Origin: Clostridia bacterium
GTDB taxonomy: Bacteria > Bacillota > Clostridia > Christensenellales > Aristaeellaceae
Direction of reading: 5' to 3'
Length of the DNA: 25,461 nt
Assembly: GCA_016295665.1 (NCBI GenBank)
Contig: JAEDKS010000013.1
Span: 1 to 25,461, forward strand
The notes beneath the pieces are model-generated. The model was not told the origin of the DNA, made no database searches, and saw only the letters and a list, made by a program, of their open reading frames with translations. The position numbers were made by a program, and so were the translations under genes. Of the stretch, positions 13,061-21,315 are shown one piece after another. Position 1 is the stretch's first letter; each line of letters starts with the position of its first letter.

Positions 13061-15751
13061 CTACCTGTTCAGATTCCTTGCGATGGTCTTGATGACCTCG
13101 TCCATCACGATGGGCTTCGCCAGATGGGCGTTCATGCCCGCGTTGAGGGAGGCCTGAATGTCCTCGACGAACGCGTTGGCTGTCATGGCGATCACCGGGA
13201 TCGTCTGCCCATCCGCCCGGTCTGCCATGCCTCGGATGGCGGCTGTGGCCTCATAGCCGTTCCGCTTCGGCATCATGATGTCCATGAGAATCACGTCGAA
13301 GGTGTCCGGCGGGTTCTCCGCAAAGAGCCTGACGACCTCGTCGCCGTCCGTGGCCCGCGTCACCCGGATGCCCAGCTCCGCCAGCTGCACCATGGCAATC
13401 TCCGCGTTCAGGTCGTTGTCCTCCGCCAGCAGGACGCGGATGCCGCTCAGGTCAGCCGGGTTGATGGGCATCTCCTGCTTCCCGGCGCTTTCGGCGTCGG
13501 TCAGCTCCATGGGCAGCTCCACCGTGAAAACCGACCCGACGCCCTTCTGGCTCTCCACCTCGATGGTGCCGCCCATCAGCTCCACATAGCGCTTGGTGAT
13601 CGCCATGCCCAGCCCCGTTCCCTTGTACTGGGTTCTCGCGCTGGATTCCTCCTGGGAGAACTCATCGAAGATGTGCCCGATGAACGCCGGGCTCATGCCG
13701 ATGCCGGTGTCCTCAATCCGGTAGGTGATGATGACGTGACCGGGAGCCGCGCCCGGGCGGCACCGGGTTTCAAAGGTGATGGTGCCGCCGTCCTCGGTGA
13801 ATTTCACGGCGTTGCTCAGAATGTTCACGAGCACCTCCCGGATCCGCACCGCGTCCGCCAGCACATAGGGATGCTCCAGATTGACCCGGTGCACATGGAA
13901 CGCGATATCCCGGTTCGACAGGAAGCCCCGGGTAATATCCAGCACCACGTCAGCGACCGCGACCAGATCGACCGGTACCGGGGTGAACTTCGTTTTGCCG
14001 CTCTCGATGCGGCTGATGTCCAGCACGTCGTTGATGAGCGTCAGCAAATGGTCGGAGCTCTCGCTGATCTTCTCCAGGCAGTCCCTGACCCCGGGCGGAA
14101 TGTCCTGCTTGAGCGCGATGTTGGTGAAGCCGATGATGGCGTTCATCGGGGTGCGGATGTCATGGGACATATTGTTCAGGAAGGTCGTCTTGGCGCGGCT
14201 TGCGCGTTCCGCCTGCGCCAGCGCGTCCCGGAGGGCGCGCTGCTGCTCCTGCTCGGCGCGGATGGCATCGTCCACGATGGCGAAGCCCACCACGACATGC
14301 CGGAAGCCGGCGTCATCCTCCACCCGGTCAATGCGGAGCTGCGCGTAGATTTCCCTGCCGTCCCGCTGAATGCGGTAGAGGTGCGTGAGGATTTCATCGT
14401 CCTTCAGCGTCTGGCGCAGGAAGGCCGGGTCGGCAAAGCGAAGCAGCTCCTCCGCCTGCTCCGGGGCCGTGAAGCGGCGGACATAGCGCTCGTAGACCTG
14501 TGAGAAGGCGCAGGCATGGTTCACCTCGATGCCGTCAAGCTCCTGGAACACGTCCGACAGCCGGAGCGGAACGCCCGTGTCCTCGTCCAGATCCACGTAG
14601 TACACCGAGGAGTACTCCTTGCTCAGAATCTGCAGCACGGAGGCCTGCCGGCTCGCCGCCTTCTCCTCCTGCAGCAGCTTCTCCTGCAGCTTCAGCTTTT
14701 CCTCGCTCGCCTTCGCGTCCCGGCGGAGAAGCTCCTCCTCCTTTTCCCGGGCAAACCGCTCGGACTGGCTCCGCCTGACCTGACGGATGATGAGCACCGA
14801 CACCGTCAGCATGACGGCAATCACCACCAGCAGCTGAATCCAGCTCCCCCGCAGGGTTCTGTCGCTGGAGGCCAGAATCAGCGTGCTGATGGCGCTCTCG
14901 CGCAGCCTGACGGACACCATCCAGTCCGTGTCGGGAACGGGCTTGTAGTACAGGTAGGTGCTGCCCTCCGGCGCGGTGTAATACGCGTAGCCCTCCGTGC
15001 GGCTGTTCCAGTCCTGAATCAGCCTGTCGCTGGAGTACTCGCCGGAGAAGCTGCAGTCGTTCCGCCACACGTCGAACACGCTGCTGCCGTCGGCGTACCG
15101 CCCCTCCGACTCCACGATGCAGGTGCCGTCGTCGCCGTTGAACAGGCGGCAGAGCACCTGATTGTTCACACCCTGAATCTGCTGGGCGGAGATGATCTTG
15201 TCCACATCCACGCCGGTGATGCAGCTGACGATGTGGGTGTCCCCTAAGTAGAAATCCTCCGTGGGAATCGCAATCAGCACCATCGCCCGGGAGTGAGTGT
15301 TCCTCGTCGTGTAGAACCGGGTCTGGGTAACCGGCTCGGACAGGAAGCCGAAGCGGGAGATGCCGGAGAAGGTGTTTTCCGGGGTGTAGACCATGCCGGC
15401 CTCATCCACCACCGCAAACATGTCCAGCCCGTTGAGCTGCTGAATCATGGACAGGTAGGTGCGCAGGGAGGTCGTCGTCTGAATCTCCGCATGGCGCATC
15501 TCCTCCACCGCCCGCTGCAACTGCTCCACGTTGTGCGTCAGGGTGGAGGTGATCTCGTAGACGTTGCGGTCCGCGATTTCCTCCAGATAGAACCTGCCCA
15601 GGGCCGTGGTCGTCTCGTCGGCAGCCCTTCTGGCGTTGTAGCTGAAAATGAGGGTGGAAGCGATAATCACGAGCGCAGCAAGCGCCACCACGCCGAGCAT
15701 GCCCAGCGTGGTCGCAACGTTTTCCTTCCGTCCGTTTCGCGCAGATTTCAT
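13061..15751 (-). CDS. Hybrid sensor histidine kinase with extracellular sensor and receiver domain
   Basis: This is an 896-residue membrane sensor. In order: membrane segment 13-37; an extracellular region 40-300 of Cache-like character; membrane segment 304-323; charged coiled coil 325-370; a PAS-like region about 372-495; HisKA with H-box NMSHDIRTPMN (phosphorylated H530); and an HATPase with the N box NILSNAVKFTEDG (643-655), DTGIGM (681-686) and GTGLGMAI (711-718). A receiver domain (771-890) has acidic E777/D778 and phospho-acceptor D824 in LMDIMMPKRNG. It ends there, with no HPt or output domain, so phosphate must pass to a partner encoded elsewhere. GGGGGAGG precedes the start at 15751. 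It lies 23 bases after the lipoprotein gene, in one probable operon; the signal sensed is unknown. Confidence 0.92.
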   Translation of the reverse strand: MKSARNGRKENVATTLGMLGVVALAALVIIASTLIFSYNARRAADETTTALGRFYLEEIADRNVYEITSTLTHNVEQLQRAVEEMRHAEIQTTTSLRTYLSMIQQLNGLDMFAVVDEAGMVYTPENTFSGISRFGFLSEPVTQTRFYTTRNTHSRAMVLIAIPTEDFYLGDTHIVSCITGVDVDKIISAQQIQGVNNQVLCRLFNGDDGTCIVESEGRYADGSSVFDVWRNDCSFSGEYSSDRLIQDWNSRTEGYAYYTAPEGSTYLYYKPVPDTDWMVSVRLRESAISTLILASSDRTLRGSWIQLLVVIAVMLTVSVLIIRQVRRSQSERFAREKEEELLRRDAKASEEKLKLQEKLLQEEKAASRQASVLQILSKEYSSVYYVDLDEDTGVPLRLSDVFQELDGIEVNHACAFSQVYERYVRRFTAPEQAEELLRFADPAFLRQTLKDDEILTHLYRIQRDGREIYAQLRIDRVEDDAGFRHVVVGFAIVDDAIRAEQEQQRALRDALAQAERASRAKTTFLNNMSHDIRTPMNAIIGFTNIALKQDIPPGVRDCLEKISESSDHLLTLINDVLDISRIESGKTKFTPVPVDLVAVADVVLDITRGFLSNRDIAFHVHRVNLEHPYVLADAVRIREVLVNILSNAVKFTEDGGTITFETRCRPGAAPGHVIITYRIEDTGIGMSPAFIGHIFDEFSQEESSARTQYKGTGLGMAITKRYVELMGGTIEVESQKGVGSVFTVELPMELTDAESAGKQEMPINPADLSGIRVLLAEDNDLNAEIAMVQLAELGIRVTRATDGDEVVRLFAENPPDTFDVILMDIMMPKRNGYEATAAIRGMADRADGQTIPVIAMTANAFVEDIQASLNAGMNAHLAKPIVMDEVIKTIARNLNR

Positions 15752-15774
15752 GGTTTCCTCCCCCTCACAGGTGA

Positions 15775-17406
15775 TTATCGTCCCGCTGCCTCGGAGGCCT
15801 CGTCAATCACGCGCTGCAGCCCCTGCTGCTTCAGCGCGCCGTAGCCCTCAAAGAACGCCTCCACCGTGATTTCGCCCTTGATGGCCTGATTGCGGAGCCT
15901 GCACACGCCCTCGGTAATCAGCGCGTTCCGGTACTGGGTATAGGCGGCGGTCTCATAGGTTTTGGGCAGCGCGTAGAAGAAGCCGCTGTTCACCACGCTG
16001 ATGCCCTTGTAGAACTCCTCGGTCATGTCGTCCATCCCGTCCACGGTGCGGCCCTCGAACAGACACTGCATGAAGGCGCTCTCCTGCAGCAGCCCCGCCA
16101 GACTGGAGATGTTGCACCCGGCAGCCCGGTAGTCCGTGAAGCCGTTCGCCGTCATTTCGCTGACCATCACCGGCGTGCCGTCCACCACCTCGTAGCTGAT
16201 GCCCGGGAGGCCGTAGCTGTACAGCCAGGAGCCCTCCTCCGAATAATACCAGTTGAAGAAGCGGAGGATGTCCTCGACCTTGCCGCGCTTCTCGGCTGCG
16301 GAGGAGATGCACCACATGGGCATCACCATGAGCCGCTCCGGCGTCATCTGCGCCCCGTCGGGGCCGGTGATGGGCGCGACCGCCTCCCAGAGCGCGTCCT
16401 GAACGCCCCTCTCCCGCAGCGCCTGCGCCGAGGTGCGGCACCGCTCCGCCCAGTTGAACACGGTGCCAAGGCGGTTTTCATCCATGGCGGCATCCATGTC
16501 CGCCGCGTACATGGCATCAAACGACGCGGAGATCAGCCCCTCCGCATACAGCTCCTGCATCGCCCGCAGGAAAGCGGGATAGGCCGGGTGCTCGTAGACC
16601 ATGGTGTAGGTGCCGTCCTCCAGACGGCAGAACTGGGTGTCGCCGGAGGTGCGGATGCCAAAGGCGTTGAGCAGCGGAATGAAGCAGCGCTCCCCATCGG
16701 CGCCGTACTGGGACGCGAAGGGAATCTCGTCGGTGGGATCGCCGTTGCCGTTCAGGTCATTGTCCCGGATGGCCCGCCACAGGTTCACCCACTCGTCCCA
16801 GGTCTGCGGCACGGAAAGCCCCAGACTGTCCAGCCAGTCCCGGCGCACCATCATGGTCTGCGCGCCGGGCACGTTGATGACGCTCGGAATGGTGTAGATG
16901 TGCCCGTCCACCTGCCGCCAGTAGCTCATCCTGTCCTCGCCCACGGCGGAAACCACGTTCGGAATCAGGTCCAGGTAGTCGTCCAGCGGAATCACCGCGC
17001 CGTCGTCCGCCAGGTCCATGACGCCGAAATCCGACGCGTTCAGGATGTCCGGCAGCTCGTCCAGGCTCGTGAGCAGCATGGTGGACAGGCTCGTGATGTA
17101 ATGCTCCTTGTCCTCCCAGAAGATGTCCAGCTCCACGCCGGTCAGCTTCCGGATGGCGGGCCAGAAGTAGTTGTCCGTCCGTCTGGTGACGTCGCCGGAG
17201 AAATTCACGCCCATGCCGGTGATGGTGAGGCCGTCCGCAAAGTAGAGCTGGTCGCTTTTCTCCAGCCCCTCCACGCCGGACAGCAGCCGCTCCTTGATGG
17301 GCCGCTCCGCCTCCGGCGTCACCTCCGGTGCCTGCTGCGTCCCCGCGCAGCCACCGAGCCCCACGAGCACACATACGAGCAGCATGAGACACACGATTCT
17401 TTTCAT
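15775..17406 (-). CDS. Extracellular solute-binding lipoprotein (family 1)
   Basis: A 543-residue exported lipoprotein. Residues 1-19 are a signal peptide (KR, then a hydrophobic core) ending in the lipobox LGGC, with lipidated cysteine C20. The rest resembles the large sugar-type ABC solute-binding proteins of Bacillota, for example RRDWLDSLGLSVPQTWDEW (188-206) and the acidic loop DLNGNGDPTDEIP (217-229), a Ca-binding-like insert typical of this group. The start at 17406 follows GGGGGAGG; a GTG at 17433 in the same frame would add 9 residues before the charged start and is not favoured. No permease or ATPase genes are nearby. Instead the hybrid kinase follows after 23 bases, suggesting a role in sensing or an orphan transporter part. 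Confidence 0.9.
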   Translation of the reverse strand: MKRIVCLMLLVCVLVGLGGCAGTQQAPEVTPEAERPIKERLLSGVEGLEKSDQLYFADGLTITGMGVNFSGDVTRRTDNYFWPAIRKLTGVELDIFWEDKEHYITSLSTMLLTSLDELPDILNASDFGVMDLADDGAVIPLDDYLDLIPNVVSAVGEDRMSYWRQVDGHIYTIPSVINVPGAQTMMVRRDWLDSLGLSVPQTWDEWVNLWRAIRDNDLNGNGDPTDEIPFASQYGADGERCFIPLLNAFGIRTSGDTQFCRLEDGTYTMVYEHPAYPAFLRAMQELYAEGLISASFDAMYAADMDAAMDENRLGTVFNWAERCRTSAQALRERGVQDALWEAVAPITGPDGAQMTPERLMVMPMWCISSAAEKRGKVEDILRFFNWYYSEEGSWLYSYGLPGISYEVVDGTPVMVSEMTANGFTDYRAAGCNISSLAGLLQESAFMQCLFEGRTVDGMDDMTEEFYKGISVVNSGFFYALPKTYETAAYTQYRNALITEGVCRLRNQAIKGEITVEAFFEGYGALKQQGLQRVIDEASEAAGR

Positions 17407-17422
17407 CCCGTTCCTCCCCCAT

Positions 17423-17495
17423 CCGGCTGACACGCATCAGCCGGGCTCCTTCCTCCCTGGTACATCAGCCCCGTGGGCCCGGCACAGCCCGGGCC
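17423..17495 (-). repeat. Two GC-rich hairpins in the lipoprotein gene leader
   Basis: On the predicted leader RNA, a 7-base-pair stem (arms 17476-17482 and 17489-17495) is followed by an 8-base-pair stem (17423-17430 and 17437-17444). The second ends just before the GGGGGAGG ribosome-binding site. They may affect translation or RNA stability. No known riboswitch pattern was recognised. Confidence 0.4.
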
Positions 17496-17504
17496 ATCCA
17501 ATTC

Positions 17505-17534
17505 ATACTAACACAGTTTTTTTACATATTTCAA
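17505..17534 (-). promoter_or_regulatory. Putative promoter of the lipoprotein-kinase operon
   Basis: On the minus strand TTGAAA (17529-17534) and TAGTAT (17505-17510) are 18 bases apart in an AT-rich patch unlike the GC-rich surroundings. The predicted leader is about 90 bases. Confidence 0.55.
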
Positions 17535-17580
17535 GTTTTTCCTCTTTCCCTTCCGCTCTTTTTCCGCGCCCGGTGGGCTG

Positions 17581-17603
17581 CCGCCCGCTGCCCGGCGGTT
17601 TTT
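17581..17603 (+). terminator. Terminator-like hairpin with no upstream gene
   Basis: CCGCC (17581-17585) pairs with GGCGG (17594-17598), followed by five T on the plus strand. No plus-strand gene ends here: the lipoprotein gene points the other way. It may block antisense or stray transcription entering the alr operon, or end an unseen short RNA. Confidence 0.4.
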
Positions 17604-17628
17604 CCCGCGCCCCGCATCGTTTTCTTAC

Positions 17629-17646
17629 AGGATTTGTGCGAATCCT
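17629..17646. repeat. Small inverted repeat upstream of the alr promoter
   Basis: AGGATT and AATCCT flank a 6-base spacer (17629-17646), ending where the -35 region of the alr promoter would lie. It is a possible operator, but short enough to occur by chance. Confidence 0.25.
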
Positions 17647-17669
17647 CTCTTTCCTTTGGGCCGCCTGTG

Positions 17670-17678
17670 TGCTATAAT
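17670..17678 (+). promoter_or_regulatory. Extended -10 promoter of the alr operon
   Basis: TGC followed directly by a perfect TATAAT (17670-17678) makes an extended -10 element. The -35 position holds only a poor match, as is usual for extended -10 promoters. The start should be near 17685, at the foot of a hairpin with arms TTCACCC (17689-17695) and GGGTGAA (17699-17705) that would sit at the very 5' end of the mRNA. Confidence 0.75.
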
Positions 17679-17742
17679 AAAGAACAAGTTCACCCTTCGG
17701 GTGAATGGACGCAATCTGAGGATATGAGAAGGCGACGGATGT

Positions 17743-18843
17743 ATGGAAGAGCTCCTTCCCGGGCGCTGCATTGACCTGGCGCAGCTGCGGGAGAACGTGC
17801 GGCTGATCCGCGGCGCCGTGCCCGAGGGCACCCGGCTGCTGGCGGTGGTCAAGGCGGATGCCTACGGTCATGGCGCGGTGCAGGTGGCCCGCGCCGCGCT
17901 GGAGGCCGGTGCCTCCTGGCTGGCGGTGGCGCTGCCGCAGGAGGGCGCCGCGCTGCGGGAGAGCGGCATACAGGCGCCGATTCTGGTGCTTGGCGCCGCG
18001 CTGCCCGAGGACGGGCCCCTGGCAGCCCGGTACGACCTGACGCTGACCGTCTGCGACCCGGCCTCGGTGCGGGCGCTCTCCGCCGCCGTGGGCGAGGGAC
18101 GGGTGAAGGTACACCTCAAGCTGGATACCGGCATGTGCCGCATCGGCGCACGGAACGCGGCGGAGGTGCGGGCGGTGCTGTCCGCGCTGGACGCCTGCCC
18201 GAGCCTGACGCTGACCGGCGCGTTCACCCACTTTGCCGACGCGGACGGCGAGGACATGGCCTTCACCCGTCAGCAGCTGGAACGCTTCCGGGCGCTCTGC
18301 GCGCTGCTGCCGGAGGGCATCCTGCGCCATTGCGCCAACTCCGCCGCCATCCACCGGCTCATGCCGGAGGCCGCCTTCGATATGGTGCGCATGGGTATCT
18401 CCATGTACGGCTACCCGCCGGTGCCCACCGATCTGCCGCTGAAGCCCTTCATGAGCTGGCGCACCCGCGTCACCCATGTGAAGGAGATTCAGCCCGGGGA
18501 CACGGTCAGCTACGGGCGCACCTTCACGGCGGACAGGCCCATGCGCATCGCGACCATCGCCTGCGGCTATGGCGACGGCTACCACCGTGCCGCCTCCGGA
18601 CGGGCGGAGGTCATCGTGCGGGGAAAGCGGCTGAAGGTGGTGGGCCGCATTTGTATGGATCAGATGATGGCCGATGCTTCGGCCCTGGCGGAGGTTCGGC
18701 CCGGAGATGTGGTGACGCTCCTGGGCCGGGACGGAAACGCGGAGATCACCGCGGAGGATATGGCGTCCTGGAGCGGCACCATCAGCTATGAGATGCTGCT
18801 GGCGGCAACGGGGCGCGTGAAGCGGGTGTGGCTGCATGAATGA
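17743..18843 (+). CDS. alr: Alanine racemase
   Basis: Alr converts L- to D-alanine with PLP, supplying D-Ala for peptidoglycan. The 366-residue product has the PLP-binding motif AVVKADAYGHG with K37, LKLDTGMCRIG (126-135), HCANSAA (196-202), and VSYGRTF, in which Y257 is the second catalytic base. GYGDGY and ICMDQMM complete the signature. AGAAGG precedes the start at 17743. It is the first gene of a packed operon; its stop overlaps the following start by 8 bases. Confidence 0.96.
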   Translation: MEELLPGRCIDLAQLRENVRLIRGAVPEGTRLLAVVKADAYGHGAVQVARAALEAGASWLAVALPQEGAALRESGIQAPILVLGAALPEDGPLAARYDLTLTVCDPASVRALSAAVGEGRVKVHLKLDTGMCRIGARNAAEVRAVLSALDACPSLTLTGAFTHFADADGEDMAFTRQQLERFRALCALLPEGILRHCANSAAIHRLMPEAAFDMVRMGISMYGYPPVPTDLPLKPFMSWRTRVTHVKEIQPGDTVSYGRTFTADRPMRIATIACGYGDGYHRAASGRAEVIVRGKRLKVVGRICMDQMMADASALAEVRPGDVVTLLGRDGNAEITAEDMASWSGTISYEMLLAATGRVKRVWLHE

Positions 18844-19474
18844 GAAGGCGGCGCTGAGACGCGCCCTTCGCTCGGCCTACCCGGGAGACGAGGAGAGAAA
18901 CCGGCAGAGCGCCGCGCTGCAGCGCCATGTCCTGGCCTGGGCGCCCTTTCAGCGGGCGGCATGCGTGGGCGGCTATGTGCCCCTGCGCCGAGAGGCCGAT
19001 GTGCTGCCGCTCCTGCGGGAGGTACTGCGCCGGGGCAGCCTGCTGGCTCTGCCCCGGGTGGAGTCGGAGGGCGTGATGACCCTGCGCCATATCACGTCGC
19101 TGGAGGCGCTGGTGCCCGGTGCCTACGGCATCCCGGAGCCCCCGGCGGACGCTCCCCTGCTCGCGCCGGAACGGCTTTCCCTGCTGCTGGTGCCGCTGGA
19201 GGGCATCGACCCCACGGGCATGCGCCTGGGCAAGGGCGGCGGCTACTATGATCGCCTCCTGGCACGGGCGGACTGCCCGACGCTGGGCATGGTCATGGGG
19301 TGGCAATGGGCGGAGCGGATTCCTGCCGAGCCCTGGGACAGACCTCTTTATGCCGCCGCGGATCAGCACGGCATCCACCTTTTTCAGACACAAGAAAGGA
19401 TGAACCACAGCCATGGAAAAGAACAAGAAGAAAAAGACCGTCAAGCCGGTTGTCAAGCCGTACCTGAAGGGTGA
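18836..19474 (+). CDS. 5-formyltetrahydrofolate cyclo-ligase
   Basis: This enzyme (MTHFS/5-FCL, YgfA/YqgN type) uses ATP to turn 5-formyl-THF into 5,10-methenyl-THF, returning stored folate to one-carbon metabolism. The 212-residue protein has an N-terminal K/R-rich opening, GGYVPLRREAD (45-55), and the diagnostic LGKGGGYYDR (131-140). The start at 18836 lies inside the end of alr, suggesting coupled translation. The last 20 residues overlap the start of the next gene by 62 bases in another frame; they are very polar (KEQEEKDRQ) and unlikely to belong to the fold. Confidence 0.93.
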   Translation: MNEKAALRRALRSAYPGDEERNRQSAALQRHVLAWAPFQRAACVGGYVPLRREADVLPLLREVLRRGSLLALPRVESEGVMTLRHITSLEALVPGAYGIPEPPADAPLLAPERLSLLLVPLEGIDPTGMRLGKGGGYYDRLLARADCPTLGMVMGWQWAERIPAEPWDRPLYAAADQHGIHLFQTQERMNHSHGKEQEEKDRQAGCQAVPEG

Positions 19475-20225
19475 GCCCTGGGACAGGCAGAGCATCAAGA
19501 CCAGCCTGCTCTTCCTGGTGTCCCTGATCGGCGTGATGGCGGGCTTCCTGATCCTGGGCGGCATGCTGATGTGGGACAGCCTCATCCTGCGCCTGATCAC
19601 CAACGGCATGCTGATGATCGTGGTCTACATGATCTACTTCTATAACGGCGCCAGCCGTGGCACCACCGATGTGAACGCGGGCGAGATTCTCTACACCCGT
19701 CAGGAGACCGGGCGCCCCGTGAATGAGGAGGAGCGCAAGCGCTGCTTCCATCCCCTGAAGGGCTTCCTGATCGGCCTCGCCGGCAGCCTGCCGTTTCTGA
19801 TCATCGGCATCGTGTTCGCCTGCATCACCGAGCGTCAGCTCTACGGTCACGGCGCCCTGCCGAGCTGGGTCTCCGGCCTGACCGGACGCGCCGAGGTGGG
19901 TGACGCCATCGCCTACTACACGCAGGCGGTGGGCATGGAGCTGCAGGACGTGCTGCGGCTCATCGTCCGCATGAGCATCATGCCCCTCATCAGCATCATC
20001 GGCGCGGAGAACGCCGATGCCCTGCTGCTGGTGGAGCGGCTATGCGTGCTGCCGCTGCTGCTGCCCGCGCTGAGCTACGGCATCGGCTACACCCGTGGCG
20101 TCGCCATGCGCACCCGCATCCACACCGACATCGCCCGGAACAAGCGCAAGGCCCGCAAGAAGCAGAAGCAGCAGCAAAAGCAGAAGCAGCGCCTGCAGCC
20201 CAAGGGCCCGCAGCAGCTGAACTGA
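19413..20225 (+). CDS. Multi-pass membrane protein with basic tail, unknown function
   Basis: I do not recognise this 270-residue protein. It has a lysine-rich N-terminus (KNKKKK) and about five membrane segments near 31-52, 58-77, 116-137, 178-197 and 205-225. A strongly basic Lys/Gln tail at 240-270 (RKARKKQKQQQKQKQ) could contact RNA, membrane lipids or ribosomes. The start at 19413 overlaps the cyclo-ligase gene by 62 bases; its ribosome-binding site AAAGGA is 12 bases upstream. Codon use matches its neighbours. It sits between folate and rRNA-modification genes, but nothing in the sequence ties it to either process. Confidence 0.8.
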   Translation: MEKNKKKKTVKPVVKPYLKGEPWDRQSIKTSLLFLVSLIGVMAGFLILGGMLMWDSLILRLITNGMLMIVVYMIYFYNGASRGTTDVNAGEILYTRQETGRPVNEEERKRCFHPLKGFLIGLAGSLPFLIIGIVFACITERQLYGHGALPSWVSGLTGRAEVGDAIAYYTQAVGMELQDVLRLIVRMSIMPLISIIGAENADALLLVERLCVLPLLLPALSYGIGYTRGVAMRTRIHTDIARNKRKARKKQKQQQKQKQRLQPKGPQQLN

Positions 20226-20235
20226 CGAGGTAGTT

Positions 20236-20790
20236 ATGCGAATCATTGCCGGAGAGGCCCGCTCCCGCACCATCGAGGCGCCGGAGGGCCGCGACACCCG
20301 CCCCACCCTGGACCGGGTCCGGGAGAACCTGTTCAACATCCTGCAGAAGCATGTCCGGGGCAGCCGGGTGCTGGATCTTTTCGCCGGAAGCGGGGCGCTG
20401 TCGCTGGAGGCCGTGAGCCGGGGCGCGCAGAGCGCCGTGATGGTGGACTGCGACCGGGCCGCCCAGGCCTGCGAGCAGCGGAACGTGGAGCGCCTGGGCT
20501 ACGGGGACAGAATCACCCTCCTGCGCTGCGACTGGCAGCAGGCGGTAAGCCGCCTGAAGGGACAGGGCGCCGCCTTCGACCTGGTGTTTCTGGATCCGCC
20601 CTACGCCATGACCGACCTGTCGGGCGTCACGGCACAGCTCAGGCCGCTGCTGGAACCGGGGGCGCTGGTGGTGGTGGAGCATCCTGCGGGGCATCCGTCC
20701 CTCGTGGCGGAGGGCTATCTGCTCACGGATTCCCGCAAATACGGCTATGTGGGCATCAGCATCTACACAGCCGCCCCGGAGGAGGGATGA
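20236..20790 (+). CDS. rsmD: 16S rRNA (guanine966-N2)-methyltransferase RsmD
   Basis: RsmD methylates a guanine of 16S rRNA (G966 in E. coli) using S-adenosylmethionine. The 184-residue protein shows the family opening MRIIAGEARSR, RPTLDRVRENLFNIL (22-36), the SAM-binding DLFAGSGALSLEA (47-59), and the catalytic DPPY (120-123). It starts 10 bases after the membrane-protein stop, with GAGG upstream. The rsmD-coaD pair is a widely conserved arrangement and supports the call. Confidence 0.95.
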   Translation: MRIIAGEARSRTIEAPEGRDTRPTLDRVRENLFNILQKHVRGSRVLDLFAGSGALSLEAVSRGAQSAVMVDCDRAAQACEQRNVERLGYGDRITLLRCDWQQAVSRLKGQGAAFDLVFLDPPYAMTDLSGVTAQLRPLLEPGALVVVEHPAGHPSLVAEGYLLTDSRKYGYVGISIYTAAPEEG

Positions 20791-20793
20791 TTC

Positions 20794-21279
20794 ATGGAAC
20801 GAATCTGCGTCTATCCCGGCAGCTTCGATCCGGTGACGGTGGGGCACATGGACGTGATTGAGCGCGCCTGCGCCCTGTTCGACCGGGTCATCGTCGCCGT
20901 CATTCACAACCCGCACAAGACCGGTTGCTTCGCCATGGAGGAGCGGGTGGACATGCTGCAGCGGTGCTGCGCCGCCCTGCCCCAGGTGTCGGTCAGCAGC
21001 TTCAACGGGCTGACCATGGACTTCGCCCGGCAGGTGGGCGCCCAGGCCGTCATCCGTGGCCTGCGCACCGCCAGCGACTTTGAGAATGAGCTGACCCTCG
21101 CCCAGATCAACCGGCGCCTGGCCCCGGAAATCGACACCGTGTTCCTGATGGGCATGCCGGAGCACTGCGTCATCTCCTCCACCAGCGTCAAGGAGCTGGC
21201 ACGGTATTCCGACGACCTGTTCGGCTTCGTGCCCGCCGAGGTGGAGTCCGAGGTTCGCGCCCGCCTTCGCAGGGCCTGA
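20794..21279 (+). CDS. coaD: Phosphopantetheine adenylyltransferase
   Basis: CoaD joins ATP and 4'-phosphopantetheine to make dephospho-CoA, the fourth of the five steps from pantothenate to CoA. The 161 residues have PGSFDPVTVGH (8-18) with the nucleotidyltransferase T/HxGH motif, RGLRTASDFENE (89-100), and ISSTSVKE (127-134). The length is typical. GGAGGG lies before the start at 20794, three bases after the rsmD stop. Confidence 0.97.
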   Translation: MERICVYPGSFDPVTVGHMDVIERACALFDRVIVAVIHNPHKTGCFAMEERVDMLQRCCAALPQVSVSSFNGLTMDFARQVGAQAVIRGLRTASDFENELTLAQINRRLAPEIDTVFLMGMPEHCVISSTSVKELARYSDDLFGFVPAEVESEVRARLRRA

Positions 21280-21315
21280 TTTCCCATCGCTTTCAACGTC
21301 AAGGAGGCAACCGCT

